Source: Campylobacter sp. 2014D-0216 (GTDB lineage: Bacteria > Campylobacterota > Campylobacteria > Campylobacterales > Campylobacteraceae). Taken from it: a DNA stretch of 64,000 nt. Location: contig NZ_CP063089.1 of the NCBI RefSeq assembly GCF_014931215.1, positions 62,001 through 126,000 on the forward strand, read 5' to 3'. The position numbers were made by a program, and so were the translations under genes. This document shows, in pieces, positions 35,135 through 45,886 of the stretch. A model generated the notes under the pieces. The model did not search any database, was not told the DNA's origin, and worked only from the letters and a program-made list of their open reading frames with translations. How positions within the stretch are numbered: the stretch's first letter is position 1; each line of letters begins with the position of its first letter.

Positions 35135-36502
35135 ATGAGTAGTAATTTAAGTATATTTAAAGTTGGTGTTGGTCCTTCATCTTCTCATACTTTAGGACCA
35201 ATGTTAGCGGGTAATATGTTTTGTGAAAAGATTAAAGATAAAATCACGCAAATTACAAAAATTCAAATCAGACTTTATGGTTCTTTGTCATTAACTGGCA
35301 AAGGCCATTTAAGTGATAAAGCTATTATATGGGGTTTAAGTGGTTTAAAAGCAAAAGAGTTAAATGCTGCTTTGCAAGATCGTGTTTTTAATAAAATTTT
35401 GCAAGATAAAATTTTGGTTTTAAATGCCCAAAAAGAATTAAGTTTTGATTATGATCAAGACTTGATTTTTGAAAAAGATTTTTTACCTTTACATGAAAAT
35501 GGCTTAAAGGTAAGTGCTTATGGTCAAGATAATGAAATCATCGCAGAAGAAATTTATTATTCGGTGGGCGGTGGTTTTGTGATGAGTGAAGCTGAGCTTC
35601 AAAAACATAAAGATGGTTCTAGTGAGCAAAAACATGCTAAATTAGAACTTGATATTAATCATGCTAGCGATGCTTTAAGAATTTGTGAAGAAAAGTCATG
35701 GGACTTAGCAAAACTTTCTTATGAATATGAGCTTCAATTTCATACCAAGGAAGAAATTAGGGCTTATTGTTTAGAAATTTGGGAAGTTATGCAAGAAGTT
35801 TATTATAATGGAATTCATCCAAGTTCAGATTATCTTCCAGGAAATTTACGCTTAAAACGCCGCGCTAAAGGGTTAAATGAGCGTTTAGCGATGACAAGCG
35901 ATCCTTTGGGGATTATTGACTTTATTTCTTTGTATGCTATTGCAGTAGCAGAAGAGAATGCAAGCGGAGCAAGAGTGGTAACTGCACCAACTAATGGTGC
36001 GTGTGCGGTTGTACCAGCTGTTATGCTTTATCTTAAAAATCACACGGTTGGGTTTAATGATGAAAAAGCTATTAACTTTTTGCTTGCTGCGATGTTAATA
36101 GGTTCTTTTTATAAGAAAAATGCAAGTATCAGTGGTGCTGAAGCTGGTTGCCAAGCAGAAATTGGAAGTGCAAGTTCTATGGCAGCAGGTGCTATGGCTA
36201 CTGTAATGGGTTTTGATGCAAAAATAGCATGTAATGCAGCAGAAATTGCAATGGAGCACCATTTAGGATTAACTTGTGATCCAGTGAGTGGTCTAGTGCA
36301 AATTCCTTGTATAGAAAGAAATGCTTTTGGGGCGATTAAGGCCATTTCGGCTGCTAGAATGGCAATGAGTAGAAAATCTACACCAAAAGTAAGTCTTGAT
36401 GAGGTTATAAAAACTATGTATGAAACCGGCAAGGATATGAACTCAAAATACAAAGAAACCTCCTTAGGCGGTTTAGCTACTAATCTTACAAGTGTATGTT
36501 AA
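35135..36502 (+). CDS. sdaA: L-serine ammonia-lyase (iron-sulfur type)
   Basis: This enzyme deaminates L-serine to pyruvate and ammonia using an oxygen-sensitive [4Fe-4S] cluster. The single-chain, 455-residue form starts VGVGPSSSHTLGPM and carries the cluster region GAEAGCQAEIGSASSMAAG with further cysteines in LTCDPVSGLVQIPC. Both domains are in one polypeptide, unlike two-subunit Gram-positive forms. In C. jejuni sdaA is needed for serine use and colonisation. Confidence 0.95.
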   Translation: MSSNLSIFKVGVGPSSSHTLGPMLAGNMFCEKIKDKITQITKIQIRLYGSLSLTGKGHLSDKAIIWGLSGLKAKELNAALQDRVFNKILQDKILVLNAQKELSFDYDQDLIFEKDFLPLHENGLKVSAYGQDNEIIAEEIYYSVGGGFVMSEAELQKHKDGSSEQKHAKLELDINHASDALRICEEKSWDLAKLSYEYELQFHTKEEIRAYCLEIWEVMQEVYYNGIHPSSDYLPGNLRLKRRAKGLNERLAMTSDPLGIIDFISLYAIAVAEENASGARVVTAPTNGACAVVPAVMLYLKNHTVGFNDEKAINFLLAAMLIGSFYKKNASISGAEAGCQAEIGSASSMAAGAMATVMGFDAKIACNAAEIAMEHHLGLTCDPVSGLVQIPCIERNAFGAIKAISAARMAMSRKSTPKVSLDEVIKTMYETGKDMNSKYKETSLGGLATNLTSVC

Positions 36503-36530
36503 AACCTTAAGTTGTAAAACTTAAGGTTTT
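36501..36530 (+). terminator. Terminator of the sdaCA operon
   Basis: AAAACCTTAAGTT (36501-36513) and AACTTAAGGTTTT (36518-36530) form a 13-bp stem with a GTAA loop at the sdaA stop. The right arm ends in TTTT. Confidence 0.85.
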
Positions 36531-36593
36531 AACCTTAAAGCTTTTAAAAGCCCATAAATGCTAAATTTTTAAAAACTTTAAGGAAAATACTAA

Positions 36594-37349
36594 ATGATAG
36601 AAATCAAAAAACCAGCAGAAATAGAAAAATTACGCAAGGCAAATGAGCTTGTAGCTAGAACGCTTGATTATCTAGAAAGCATTATTGTGCCAGGCATGAG
36701 TTTAAAAGAAATTGACATCAAAGCAGAAGAATTTATACTAAAACATGGGGCAAAGCCATCATTTAAAGGGTTGTATGGTTTTCCAGGTAGTATTTGTATT
36801 TCGCTTAATCAAGCTTGCATCCATGGTATAGGCGATGAGCGTATTTTAAAGGAAGGCGATATTTTAGGACTTGACGTGGGTACATGCATAGATGGATATT
36901 ATGGAGATGCGGCAAGAACTATTCCTATAGGCAAAATTTCAGCCACCGATGAGGCATTGATTGCTTGTGCTAAAGATGCTTTGTATTATGCTATAGATAT
37001 TATAAAAGAAGGTATGCGTTTTAAAGAGCTTTCTTATGAACTTGGAGAGTTTATTACTCAAAGAGGTTTTGTGCCTTTAAAGGGCTATTGTGGACACGGT
37101 ATAGGCAAAAAACCACACGGAGAGCCTGAAATTCCAAACTATCTAGAGCCAGGTGCTAGTGCAAAAAGTGGTCCAAAGATCAAAAATGGTATGGTATTTT
37201 GTATAGAGCCTATGGTGTGTCAAAAAGATGGCACTCCAGTGCATTTAAAAGGCAACTGGGAGGCAGGAAGTAAAGATGGTTTAAATGCAGCCCATTATGA
37301 GCATTGTGTTGCGATTATCAATGGAAAAGCAGATATTTTATCTAAGTAA
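36594..37349 (+). CDS. map: Methionine aminopeptidase, type I
   Basis: This enzyme removes the initiator methionine. The 251-residue protein has the five metal ligands: two Asp in LGLDVGTCIDGYYGDAART, His in GHGIGKKPHGEP, Glu in FCIEPM, and Glu in HYEHCVAI. In many bacteria map follows secY; here it is about 8 kb away. Confidence 0.95.
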   Translation: MIEIKKPAEIEKLRKANELVARTLDYLESIIVPGMSLKEIDIKAEEFILKHGAKPSFKGLYGFPGSICISLNQACIHGIGDERILKEGDILGLDVGTCIDGYYGDAARTIPIGKISATDEALIACAKDALYYAIDIIKEGMRFKELSYELGEFITQRGFVPLKGYCGHGIGKKPHGEPEIPNYLEPGASAKSGPKIKNGMVFCIEPMVCQKDGTPVHLKGNWEAGSKDGLNAAHYEHCVAIINGKADILSK

Positions 37350-37364
37350 GAAAGTTTTACTTTC

Positions 37365-39167
37365 TTACTCAAATGTTTTTAGCTTTTCTGAAAGCTTTGA
37401 AGCATCTTCTAAAACACCTTGTGAAATTTGGGTTAATTCAAGAGAGTAGTTTTTCACACAGTTTGCAAGTTCGGTTACTTTTTCTATATTTTGTTCTAAT
37501 TCATTCATTTTAGCTTTTGACTCATCGCTTTTTTCTTCCATAATTTGTGTAGAATGAATACTTGTTTTTAGTTTCTCTATGGAAGTGCTCACTTCGCCTT
37601 GTAAAATATTTGCTTTGCTTGAGGTGTCACTCATAGATTGGTGAATACCATCCATTAAGCTTTTATTGTCACTGATTTGTTGCACGATGGTTTTTACGGT
37701 AGTTTCTATAGCAACTAGTGATTTTGTAGTTTTTTCAGCTAAATTTCTAACTTCATCTGCAACAACAGCAAATCCTCTACCATGTTCACCAGCACGTGCA
37801 GCTTCAATAGCAGCATTTAATGCAAGCAAATTGGTTTGATCGGCGATATCTTTAATGGTTGTTGTAACCTCTACGATACTATCAGCACTTTGTACTAGCA
37901 TATCCATAGCACTTAATACACTTTGTTCTTTTTCTCCACTTAGTAAAATCAACTCTACTAGTTCTTTGAGTGTGCTTTCTACTTTTGCCATTACTTCTTG
38001 CATATCATACATATCTTTGATGGTATCTTTTGCAAGATTTTGGGTTAAATCAATATGACTTTCTAAAACTGATCCAATTTTATAAACATTAGAAATTTGC
38101 TCGTGTTGTAAAAGAGAACTTTGTTGTAATACTTCAGCGTTTTTAGAAAGCTTTTGAGAGCTAGCATGGCTTGAGTTAGCAGTTTGTATCGCTTCTAATA
38201 CAGAATTTTGCACAGTTTGTATAAAAGAATTAATATAACCCGCACTCGTAGCTAATTCACTTTTTTTATCAATATCTAATCTTGCATTTAAATTAGCATG
38301 TTCGCCCGCTAAATTAGAGCTAAGTTTTTCTAACAATGAAATAGGTATGATTACTTTTTTTAAGGTAAGTGATATAAAAAACACCAATACAATCAAGGTA
38401 AATATAAAAATTCCTATTGCAATGTATAAATTGTATTTATTGTTGAGGTTGATTGTTTCAGCAACGGTATTTTTATAAGCAATGATTTCTTTTTGAAGTT
38501 CTTGATCAAAATGACTTTGAGAATTTTCTTTTAAGACTTTAACTTGACTGAGTATCATTTTACAATGTGTACTAAAAAGTTCAAATAATTCTTGTGGGAG
38601 TTGAGAATTTTCTACATTTAGGCTTGATATTAAGCCTTGTAGTCTATTTTGAACCAATGGTTCTAAAATATCCATAGTTCCTATGATACTTAAAATACTT
38701 CCTACCGCATCAATTTGCTTAGCTTCTTGGGTGCTTAGTGCTATTTTGTTGGTTGCTTTAATGATTTCTTGTTGGATTTCATAAAGATATAGCTTTGAAT
38801 TGATAGCAATAGAATTAGCTGATTTAAAGTGTTGTAGTTGAGTGTTTTTCTTTTGAAAAATAGCTTCAAGTTTTTTTGTATCTATCTCGTTAGATTTTAA
38901 AACCGCTAAGGTATTTTCAAACTCTTGGATCAAAGCCACGCTAATGTCGTAGTTTTGTAAATCTAACCTATTTTTAAAAATTTCATCTATTTTGGTGTCT
39001 AAAATTTCTAATTTTTGAAAAGAACCCATGATGAGAGAATTTCTTTTAGTGGTGTTATAAGTGTTGAAAATAAATAAGGTCAAAGTTAAAAGTAGTATTA
39101 AAACCACCACGGATAAAGTAATAAACTGCTTTAAAAAAGAAAAAGATTTTTTATTTGAGTGGATCAT
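37365..39167 (-). CDS. docB: Methyl-accepting chemotaxis protein (DocB/Tlp10-like)
   Basis: This transmembrane chemoreceptor (600 residues) has one membrane helix at about residues 15-36, a mostly helical periplasmic domain to about 250, a second membrane helix at about 250-272, a HAMP region and a cytoplasmic signalling coiled coil. The highly conserved tip reads [20 protein letters not shown], followed by [18 protein letters not shown]. The start overlaps the docA stop by 17 bases. The same pair in C. jejuni (docA-docB) was found as chick colonisation determinants. The ligand is unknown. Confidence 0.88.
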   Translation of the reverse strand: MIHSNKKSFSFLKQFITLSVVVLILLLTLTLFIFNTYNTTKRNSLIMGSFQKLEILDTKIDEIFKNRLDLQNYDISVALIQEFENTLAVLKSNEIDTKKLEAIFQKKNTQLQHFKSANSIAINSKLYLYEIQQEIIKATNKIALSTQEAKQIDAVGSILSIIGTMDILEPLVQNRLQGLISSLNVENSQLPQELFELFSTHCKMILSQVKVLKENSQSHFDQELQKEIIAYKNTVAETINLNNKYNLYIAIGIFIFTLIVLVFFISLTLKKVIIPISLLEKLSSNLAGEHANLNARLDIDKKSELATSAGYINSFIQTVQNSVLEAIQTANSSHASSQKLSKNAEVLQQSSLLQHEQISNVYKIGSVLESHIDLTQNLAKDTIKDMYDMQEVMAKVESTLKELVELILLSGEKEQSVLSAMDMLVQSADSIVEVTTTIKDIADQTNLLALNAAIEAARAGEHGRGFAVVADEVRNLAEKTTKSLVAIETTVKTIVQQISDNKSLMDGIHQSMSDTSSKANILQGEVSTSIEKLKTSIHSTQIMEEKSDESKAKMNELEQNIEKVTELANCVKNYSLELTQISQGVLEDASKLSEKLKTFE

Positions 39168-40071
39168 GGTATTCTCCTGTTAAAGAATTCAAAAAGGCAA
39201 CTATATCATCAACCACATCTTGTTCTAAAAATTTACCTAGTTGATAATACGCCATAAATTGCACACAAGCATCAAGTGTTGGCATGGAGCCATCATGAAA
39301 ATAAGGTGCGGTTTTAGCTATATTTCTAAGACTTGGTACTTTGACTACAAATTTATCATGTGGATCTTTAGTGATCTCGTAGCGTCCTTGCCAATTGGTT
39401 CCATTGTCATAAGGCACAAAAACCCCCATTTTTTGGTACATATTTCCACCTATATTTTGTCCTTGATGACAAGCGATACAACCATTTGATAAAAAGGCAT
39501 TATATCCTCTTTTAGCTTGTTCGCTAATGGCATTTTTATCACCCTTTAAAAAGCGATCAAAAGGTGAGTTAGGGGTTAGTAGAGTTTTTTGGAATTCAGC
39601 TAAGGCATCAGCAATGTTATCAAAGCTTACTTCTCCATAAAGTCTTTTAAATTCTTTTTCATAGTAAGTGTTGCTTTTTACGATTTTTTCAACTTCTGCA
39701 CCATCTTTTAAACCCATTTCTTTGGGATTAAGCAAAGGGTGTTTTGCTTGTTCTTGTAAATCTTTAGCATTACCTCTCCAAAATTGGGCTAAATTAAAAA
39801 CGGCATTGAAATTTGTAGGCGTATGAAAAGGTTCATCTACTATTCCATTAATGCCTGTAGAGAAAGTTTTGTTATCTACCCCAAAATTTGCAACATCATG
39901 ACAGCTATTGCAAGATACTTTTTTGTCTTTTGATAGACTTGTATCCATATAAAGTTTTTTTCCTAAAATAGCTTTTTCTTTATCATAAGGTATACTTTCT
40001 GGTATGGGCGTGATCATTTCAACTGCAAAAAGCGGCAATAAAGTCAATATCAATAAACTAAAAATTTTCAT
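39151..40071 (-). CDS. docA: Periplasmic di-haem cytochrome c peroxidase (DocA-like)
   Basis: This enzyme reduces hydrogen peroxide to water in the periplasm using electrons from cytochrome c. The 306-residue precursor has a signal peptide (about residues 1-17) and two haem c attachment motifs, CNSCH (54-58) and CIACH (198-202). [12 protein letters not shown] and [18 protein letters not shown] are typical of the family. It overlaps the chemoreceptor gene, and together they may link oxidative state to taxis. Confidence 0.93.
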   Translation of the reverse strand: MKIFSLLILTLLPLFAVEMITPIPESIPYDKEKAILGKKLYMDTSLSKDKKVSCNSCHDVANFGVDNKTFSTGINGIVDEPFHTPTNFNAVFNLAQFWRGNAKDLQEQAKHPLLNPKEMGLKDGAEVEKIVKSNTYYEKEFKRLYGEVSFDNIADALAEFQKTLLTPNSPFDRFLKGDKNAISEQAKRGYNAFLSNGCIACHQGQNIGGNMYQKMGVFVPYDNGTNWQGRYEITKDPHDKFVVKVPSLRNIAKTAPYFHDGSMPTLDACVQFMAYYQLGKFLEQDVVDDIVAFLNSLTGEYHDPLK

Positions 40072-40124
40072 ATATCCATTCCTTTATATAAATTTTTAAT
40101 TAATAATTTTTATTAATTATAACA

Positions 40125-41411
40125 CTACAATCTTAATTTCTTATAAGTAAATATCGCAATCAAAAGGCTCATAAGAGATAAGATCAAAGTGTAAGTAAAA
40201 ATCCCGTATATAAAAGGTTCATCAGGTTTTACTGCTAAAGAATGTAATATGAAAACAAGTTGTGGTGTAAAAAAACCTGCTATTGCATAAGCAATATTAT
40301 ATGAAAATGTAATTTTAGTGAGATCTTTATCAGGATTAAAAATTTTACAAATCAAGATAGGCGCTAAAGCATTGATCCCGCCAAAAAAACATGCAATAAA
40401 ATAACAATATATACTTAAATGTAAAATTTGTGCATAAAAAAAATAAAAATATAAAAAACACGAAAAGCTAAAACCTATAGCAAAAATAAAAGCTGTAATC
40501 AAAAAGCCAAACTTATCAACCCAAATTCCAGCTAGTAAAGTTCCACAAGACAATATCACAAGTGCGATAATTTGAATCAAAAGAGCATCTATTTTTTCTA
40601 AAATTAAAACTTCAGGTATAAAATTAGGCATAAGTAGAGTGAGTATAATAACGCAAGCTGTAAGCATCCACGATAAAAGCATGGTAGCTACAATTTTTGA
40701 AAAGTCTTTTTTGCTTTTAAAAAGATCTTTAAAAGTAAAATTTTCTTGGTGATTGTGTTGTATTTTTTGAATTATGAAGTTTTGTTTTAAAGTTTTTCCA
40801 AAATATAGAAGCAACATACTTAAAAAACCACCAACAATAAAAGGAGAACGCCAAGCATATGCATAAATTTCTTCCAAAACAAAGTATTGATGGATAGCCA
40901 AAGTAACTAAACATGCAAAAATAACACCCGCCATCATAGAAACATTGACACTGCTTACACAAAAACCATCTTTACCATCAGGTGAGTGTCTTTTTACAAA
41001 AGACCAAGCATGAGTAAATTCTTTGCTAATTGCAAGACCTTGCAGTATTCTAATAAAAAGTAAAATCACAAGAGAAAAATATCCAATGCTTTCAAAAGTA
41101 GGTATAAATGCCAGAGAGAAAGTAGAAAGCATGATTAATATAATATTTAAATTTTGTGCTTTGATGTAATAAAATTGTGTTTTAAAATAATTTTTAATGC
41201 TTTTAGCAAAAGGCTTAGCTAGATACCCCGTTGCAAAGATAGTGTAAGTACCTAAAAGCTTCCAAAAATCATCTAATTCGCTAGGAAAAAAACTTGTAGA
41301 AATATAATTAGCAAAAAAGATAAATATAATAAAATTATAAAATTCTAAAGCCCCTCCTAAAGAATATAAAGAAAGGGATTTTAAATCACTTTTTGTTAAA
41401 GTTTTTGGCAT
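40125..41411 (-). CDS. MFS transporter, metabolite:H+ symporter (MHS/ProP-like) family
   Basis: The 428-residue protein has 12 membrane segments. The N-terminus SLYSLGGALEFYNFIIFIFFA matches the MHS branch (ProP, KgtP, ShiA), as does ILQGLAISKEFTHAWSFVKRHSPDGKDG. Members take up organic acids or osmolytes with protons; the substrate is not evident. A similar gene lies upstream of infA in C. jejuni, as I recall. Confidence 0.8.
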   Translation of the reverse strand: MPKTLTKSDLKSLSLYSLGGALEFYNFIIFIFFANYISTSFFPSELDDFWKLLGTYTIFATGYLAKPFAKSIKNYFKTQFYYIKAQNLNIILIMLSTFSLAFIPTFESIGYFSLVILLFIRILQGLAISKEFTHAWSFVKRHSPDGKDGFCVSSVNVSMMAGVIFACLVTLAIHQYFVLEEIYAYAWRSPFIVGGFLSMLLLYFGKTLKQNFIIQKIQHNHQENFTFKDLFKSKKDFSKIVATMLLSWMLTACVIILTLLMPNFIPEVLILEKIDALLIQIIALVILSCGTLLAGIWVDKFGFLITAFIFAIGFSFSCFLYFYFFYAQILHLSIYCYFIACFFGGINALAPILICKIFNPDKDLTKITFSYNIAYAIAGFFTPQLVFILHSLAVKPDEPFIYGIFTYTLILSLMSLLIAIFTYKKLRL

Positions 41412-41504
41412 TTAAATACTTTCTTCTTGTAGTAATTTTGTAATTATAGTAAAAAATATCGGCGTTTGTAGAAAAATATTAAAAATTTAAAAGAAAAATT
41501 GTGA

Positions 41505-41510
41505 TAAAAT
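41505..41510 (+). promoter_or_regulatory. -10 box of the infA promoter (extended TGTGATAAAAT)
   Basis: TAAAAT, preceded by TGTGA, lies 34 bases before the infA start. The upstream sequence is A-rich with no -35 consensus. Confidence 0.5.
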
Positions 41511-41544
41511 ATTAGCTTTGTATTTTATAGAAAGGAGAAAAGCA

Positions 41545-41763
41545 TTGGCAAAAGATGATATTATCGAAATTGATGGTAATGTAATCGAAGCTTTACCTAA
41601 TGCAACTTTTAAAGTTGAATTAGACAATAAACACGTAATACTTTGTCACATTGCGGGTAAAATGCGTATGCATTATATCAGGATTATGCCTGGTGATAGA
41701 GTTAAAGTAGAGCTAACACCTTATAGTCTTGATAAGGGACGTATTACATTTAGATACAAATAA
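41545..41763 (+). CDS. infA: Translation initiation factor IF-1
   Basis: IF-1 (72 residues) blocks the A site during initiation. TTG 41545 is chosen because AAGGAG (41532-41537) lies seven bases before it and the protein then starts [21 protein letters not shown], the family norm. An ATG at 41518 would lie before the ribosome binding site. The use of TTG is notable because infA itself monitors initiation. The alpha operon follows after a separate promoter and leader. Confidence 0.95.
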   Translation: MAKDDIIEIDGNVIEALPNATFKVELDNKHVILCHIAGKMRMHYIRIMPGDRVKVELTPYSLDKGRITFRYK

Positions 41764-41770
41764 GTCTAAG

Positions 41771-41798
41771 TTGTTTGAAAGCAAAAGTAAGATATAAT
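41771..41798 (+). promoter_or_regulatory. Promoter of the alpha (rpmJ-rpsM-rpoA) operon
   Basis: TTGTTT (41771-41776) and TATAAT (41793-41798) are spaced by 16 bases, leaving a leader of about 130 bases before rpmJ. Confidence 0.6.
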
Positions 41799-41839
41799 TA
41801 GCACTTTTGCAGAAATTGCAATAAAACTGTATGAAGAAG

Positions 41840-41871
41840 TATTTTCAAAATCACCACTTATTTTGAAAATA
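41840..41871 (+). promoter_or_regulatory. Leader hairpin before rpmJ, possible autoregulatory site
   Basis: TATTTTCAAAAT (41840-41851) and ATTTTGAAAATA (41860-41871) form a perfect 12-bp stem with loop CACCACTT, about 65 bases before rpmJ. In E. coli the alpha operon leader is bound by S4; a similar role here is only inference. A T-run is absent, so it is not a terminator. Confidence 0.5.
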
Positions 41872-41936
41872 GTTGGTTGCTCTAAAAACCTGGTGCAGTT
41901 GTAAAAAAGTGGAATTTACAATAACAGGAGAAAAGC

Positions 41937-42050
41937 ATGAAAGTTAGACCATCTGTTAAAAAGATGTGTGACAAGTGCAAAGTAGTTCGTCGTAAAGGCG
42001 TAGTTCGCATTATTTGCGAAAATCCAAAACACAAACAAAGACAAGGATAA
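41937..42050 (+). CDS. rpmJ: 50S ribosomal protein L36
   Basis: L36 is a 37-residue zinc-ribbon protein of the large subunit. The sequence [19 protein letters not shown] has Cys11 and Cys14, followed by Cys27 and His32 (ICENPKH), so this is the zinc-binding form. CAGGAG precedes the ATG. The gene lies three bases before rpsM. Confidence 0.97.
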
Positions 42051-42053
42051 TTT

Positions 42054-42419
42054 ATGGCTCGTATTGCAGGTGTGGATTTACCAAAGAAAAAAAGAATTGA
42101 ATATGGTTTGACTTATATTTATGGTATAGGCTTACATACTTCAAGAAAAATCTTAGATAAAACCGGAATTTCTTATGATAAAAGAGTTCACGAGTTAAGT
42201 GAAGATGAAGCAGCAGCTATCCGTAAAGAAATTCAAGAAAACTATATGGTTGAGGGTGATCTTAGAAAACAAGTTGCTATGGATATCAAAGCATTGATGG
42301 ATCTAGGAAGCTTTAGAGGCTTAAGACATAGAAAAGGCTTACCGGTTCGTGGTCAAAAAACAAAAACAAATGCCAGAACTAGAAAAGGTAAGAGAAAAAC
42401 CGTTGGTGCAAAATCATAA
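42054..42419 (+). CDS. rpsM: 30S ribosomal protein S13
   Basis: S13 (121 residues) contacts the P-site tRNA and bridges to the 50S subunit. [20 protein letters not shown] and [20 protein letters not shown] are diagnostic. Confidence 0.98.
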   Translation: MARIAGVDLPKKKRIEYGLTYIYGIGLHTSRKILDKTGISYDKRVHELSEDEAAAIRKEIQENYMVEGDLRKQVAMDIKALMDLGSFRGLRHRKGLPVRGQKTKTNARTRKGKRKTVGAKS

Positions 42420-42428
42420 GGATAGAAA

Positions 42429-42821
42429 ATGGCAAAAAGAAAAGTAGTAAAGAAAAAAGTAGTTAAAAAAAATATAGCTAAAGGTATAGTTTATATCAGT
42501 GCAACATTTAATAATACTATGGTTACTGTAACTGATGAAATGGGAAATGCTATCGCTTGGAGTAGTGCAGGTGGTTTAGGCTTTAAAGGTTCTAAAAAAT
42601 CAACTCCTTATGCAGCACAACAAGCAGTTGAAGATGCTTTAAGTAAAGCAAAAGAACATGGTATCAAAGAAGTTGGTATCAAAGTACAAGGACCAGGAAG
42701 TGGTCGTGAGACAGCGGTTAAGAGTGTAGGTGCTATGGAAGGTATTAAAGTAACTTTCTTAAAAGATATTACTCCATTAGCTCACAATGGTTGTAGACCA
42801 CCAAAACGTCGTCGTGTCTAA
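42429..42821 (+). CDS. rpsK: 30S ribosomal protein S11
   Basis: S11 (130 residues) lies on the platform of the 30S subunit near the mRNA exit. [19 protein letters not shown] and CRPPKRRRV at the end identify it. The N-terminus is a short [12 protein letters not shown] basic arm. Confidence 0.98.
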   Translation: MAKRKVVKKKVVKKNIAKGIVYISATFNNTMVTVTDEMGNAIAWSSAGGLGFKGSKKSTPYAAQQAVEDALSKAKEHGIKEVGIKVQGPGSGRETAVKSVGAMEGIKVTFLKDITPLAHNGCRPPKRRRV

Positions 42822-42851
42822 GAATAAGATATAAGATTTAGGAGAATTATA

Positions 42852-43478
42852 ATGGCAAGATATAGAGGACCAGTAGAGAAATTAGAAAGACGACTTGGCG
42901 TAAGCTTGGCAATGAAAGGCGAAAGAAGATTAGCAGGTAAAAGTGCTTTAGATAAACGCCCTTACGCACCAGGTCAACATGGACAAAGAAAAGCAAAAAT
43001 CAGCGAATACGGACTCCAACTAAGAGAAAAACAAAAAGCTAAATTTATGTATGGAGTAAGCGAAAAACAATTTAGAAGATTATTTAGCGAAGCTGCTAGA
43101 AAAGACGGTAATACCGGTGCACTTTTAATTCAGCTTTTAGAACAAAGACTAGATAATGTTGTTTATAGAATGGGCTTTGCTACAACTCGCCGTTTTGCAA
43201 GACAACTTGTAACTCATGGACACATTTTAGTAAATGGTAAAAGAGTTGATATTCCTAGTTATAGAGTAGAAGCAGGTCAAAAAATTGAAGTGATTGAAAA
43301 AAGCAAAAACAATCCTCAAATTTCAAGAGCGATCGAACTTACTGCTCAAACTGGTATAGTTGCTTGGGTTGATGTAGAAAAAGATAAAAGATTTGGAATT
43401 TTTACAAGAAAACCTGAAAGAGAAGAGGTTATCATTCCAGTTGAGGAAAGATATATCGTTGAGTTGTACTCTAAATAA
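42852..43478 (+). CDS. rpsD: 30S ribosomal protein S4
   Basis: S4 (208 residues) starts 30S assembly and in E. coli regulates this operon. The N-terminal zinc-ribbon cysteines of some S4 proteins are absent ([18 protein letters not shown]). The S4 RNA-binding domain is in [20 protein letters not shown] to [10 protein letters not shown]. Confidence 0.98.
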   Translation: MARYRGPVEKLERRLGVSLAMKGERRLAGKSALDKRPYAPGQHGQRKAKISEYGLQLREKQKAKFMYGVSEKQFRRLFSEAARKDGNTGALLIQLLEQRLDNVVYRMGFATTRRFARQLVTHGHILVNGKRVDIPSYRVEAGQKIEVIEKSKNNPQISRAIELTAQTGIVAWVDVEKDKRFGIFTRKPEREEVIIPVEERYIVELYSK

Positions 43479-43492
43479 TAAAGGTTTTTGAT

Positions 43493-44506
43493 ATGAGACA
43501 TATTACAACTTCTGCTTATACACCAACAGAGTTTAGTATTGAAAATATCAGTGATACAGTAGCAAAAGTAAGTGCATGGCCTTTTGAAATCGGCTATGCT
43601 ATTACTTTGGCGCATCCTTTGCGTCGTTTGCTTTATTCAAGCACAGTAGGTTTTGCTCCAACAGGAGTTAAAATCAAAGGCGTAGCGCATGAATTTGATA
43701 GCATGCGTGGTATGCTTGAAGATGTAGCATTGTTTATTATCAATCTAAAAAAATTGAGATTTAAACTAAAAACAGAATCTGAAAAAGAAATCATAACTTT
43801 TAGTTTTAAAGGACCAAAAGAAATTTGTGGAAAAGACTTAAACAATGAAGTTGTTGAAGTTGTGAATGCAGATAGCTACCTTGCTACTATCAATGAAGAT
43901 GCGGATTTAGAATTCACTTTAATCATTGAAAAAGGTATAGGTTATGTGCCTTCTGAAGAAATTCAAAATTTCTTAGATCCTGAATTTATAGCACTTGATG
44001 CGTTCTTTACTCCGGTAAAACATGCAGTTTATGATATAGAAAAAGTGCTTTTTGAAGACAACCCAGATTATGAAAAAGTTGTTTTTACAATCACAACTGA
44101 TGGTCAAATTTCACCAAGTGATGCTTTTAAAAATGCTTTAGAGGCAATGTATAAACAATTATCAGTGTTTGATAAAATTACTAATGCGCAAAGTGTTGTA
44201 AGAAGTCAAGCACCAAGTAATGAAGTAGAGCATGTGAAATTACTTCAAAATATAACTGAGTTAAACTTAAGCGCAAGAAGCTTTAACTGCCTAGAAAAAG
44301 CAAATGTAGTTTACATCGGTGAACTTGCTTTGATGAGTGTAAGTGAACTTGCAGATTTGAAAAATCTAGGTAAAAAATCTCTAGATGAGATCAAAAGCGT
44401 AATGGAATCTATAGGCTTCCCTATAGGAAATTCAAAACTCAGTGATAGTGCAAAAGAAACGCTAAAGAAAAAAATTACAGAATTAAAAGCACAAAATGAA
44501 GGATAA
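43493..44506 (+). CDS. rpoA: DNA-directed RNA polymerase subunit alpha
   Basis: Alpha (337 residues) assembles the RNA polymerase core and contacts upstream promoter elements. The N-terminal dimerisation domain includes [20 protein letters not shown], and the C-terminal DNA-binding domain includes [20 protein letters not shown] and [20 protein letters not shown]. It lies between rpsD and rplQ as in most bacteria. Confidence 0.98.
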   Translation: MRHITTSAYTPTEFSIENISDTVAKVSAWPFEIGYAITLAHPLRRLLYSSTVGFAPTGVKIKGVAHEFDSMRGMLEDVALFIINLKKLRFKLKTESEKEIITFSFKGPKEICGKDLNNEVVEVVNADSYLATINEDADLEFTLIIEKGIGYVPSEEIQNFLDPEFIALDAFFTPVKHAVYDIEKVLFEDNPDYEKVVFTITTDGQISPSDAFKNALEAMYKQLSVFDKITNAQSVVRSQAPSNEVEHVKLLQNITELNLSARSFNCLEKANVVYIGELALMSVSELADLKNLGKKSLDEIKSVMESIGFPIGNSKLSDSAKETLKKKITELKAQNEG

Positions 44507-44509
44507 TCA

Positions 44510-44863
44510 ATGAGACATAGACATGGATATAGAAAGTTAGGTCGCACTTCTACTCACCGTGCAGCCTTATTAAAAAACCTTACCATTGCTATTATTAAAG
44601 CAGGTAAAATAGAAACAACATTACCTAAAGCAAAAGAATTAAGAGGTTATGTTGAAAGATTAATCACTCGTGCAAGAAAAGGTGACTTTAATGCCCATAG
44701 AGCAGTGTTTGCTAGCTTACAAGATAAAGAAGCTACCAATAAACTTGTAACAGAAATCGCACCTAAATTTGCAGATAGAAACGGTGGTTACACAAGAATT
44801 ATCAAAACAAGAATTCGCCGTGGCGATGCTGCAGAGATGGCTTTCATCGAATTTGTAGCTTAA
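44510..44863 (+). CDS. rplQ: 50S ribosomal protein L17
   Basis: L17 (117 residues) binds near the tunnel exit. [20 protein letters not shown] and [20 protein letters not shown] are diagnostic. It is the last gene of the alpha operon. Confidence 0.98.
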   Translation: MRHRHGYRKLGRTSTHRAALLKNLTIAIIKAGKIETTLPKAKELRGYVERLITRARKGDFNAHRAVFASLQDKEATNKLVTEIAPKFADRNGGYTRIIKTRIRRGDAAEMAFIEFVA

Positions 44864-44864
44864 T

Positions 44865-44900
44865 TTTTTAGCCTTTTTTTAAAGGCTAAAAACTTCTTTT
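44865..44900 (+). terminator. Terminator of the alpha operon
   Basis: TTTTTAGCCTTT (44865-44876) and AAAGGCTAAAAA (44881-44892) form a 12-bp stem with a TTTT loop, followed by CTTCTTTTT. Confidence 0.85.
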
Positions 44901-44942
44901 TCTACTCAAATCATATTTTTTGTATTTTTATCCATTTTTTGC

Positions 44943-44948
44943 TACTAT
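44943..44948 (+). promoter_or_regulatory. -10 box of the his operon promoter
   Basis: TACTAT, 29 bases before the hisG ATG and after T-rich sequence, is the best -10 candidate. No his leader peptide with a histidine run is present, so E. coli-type attenuation is unlikely. Confidence 0.4.
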
Positions 44949-44977
44949 TAATCTTTTAACTACAAAAAAGGAAAGAA

Positions 44978-45877
44978 ATGCAAGAAAATTCGAGATTACG
45001 CATTGCTATACAAAAATCAGGTCGCTTAAGTAAAGATTCCATTGCTTTGCTTGAATCTATAGGCGTAAAACTTCGTATACATGATCAAAGTTTAATAGCT
45101 TTTTCCACTAATTTACCCATTGACTTGCTTCGAGTAAGAGATGATGATATACCAGGATTAATTTTTGATGGTGTGGTAGATCTTGGGATAGTTGGAGAAA
45201 ATGTTTTAGAAGAAAATGAACTAGAAAGAAAATCAAAAAACGAAAACGCAGAATTTATCATGCTTAAAAAACTTGATTTTGGAGGGTGTCGTTTGTCTTT
45301 GGCACTTCCTGAAAAGAGTGAGTATAAAGGTATTGAAAGTTTTAGAAATTTACGCATAGCCACTTCTTATCCACAGCTTTTAAAACGCTTTATGGAAGAA
45401 AACAATATCGCATATAAAACATGTATGCTAACAGGTTCGGTAGAAGTAGCACCTAGTGCAAATTTGGCCGATGGAATTTGTGATTTGGTTTCAAGTGGAG
45501 CTACTTTAAAAGCTAATGGACTTAAAGAAGTGATGGTGATTTATAAATCCAAAGCATGCATTATCCAAAGAAAAGAAAGCCTAGCTTCACACAAACAAGA
45601 ACTAATCGATAAATTACTCATTAGAATTAGCGGTGTTATGCAAGCAAGGGAGTCAAAATACATTATGCTGCATGCGCCTATTGAAAAGCTTGAAAAAATC
45701 ACAGCTTTATTACCAGGTGTTGAAAAGCCTACGATTTTACCTTTGGAAAATGATAAAGCCAAAGTTGCACTACATATGGTTAGTCAGGAAAATTTATTTT
45801 GGGAAACTATGGAAGCTTTGAAAAAAGAAGGTGCAAGTGCTATTTTGGTTTTACCTATTGAAAAAATGCTCTCTTAA
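44978..45877 (+). CDS. hisG: ATP phosphoribosyltransferase, long form
   Basis: This enzyme catalyses the first committed step of histidine synthesis, joining ATP and PRPP. The 299-residue length shows the long, self-sufficient form with a C-terminal ACT-like regulatory domain that does not need HisZ; feedback inhibition by histidine is expected. [31 protein letters not shown] and [17 protein letters not shown] are typical. It heads a seven-gene operon. Confidence 0.96.
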   Translation: MQENSRLRIAIQKSGRLSKDSIALLESIGVKLRIHDQSLIAFSTNLPIDLLRVRDDDIPGLIFDGVVDLGIVGENVLEENELERKSKNENAEFIMLKKLDFGGCRLSLALPEKSEYKGIESFRNLRIATSYPQLLKRFMEENNIAYKTCMLTGSVEVAPSANLADGICDLVSSGATLKANGLKEVMVIYKSKACIIQRKESLASHKQELIDKLLIRISGVMQARESKYIMLHAPIEKLEKITALLPGVEKPTILPLENDKAKVALHMVSQENLFWETMEALKKEGASAILVLPIEKMLS

Positions 45878-45886
45878 AGGATAAAA

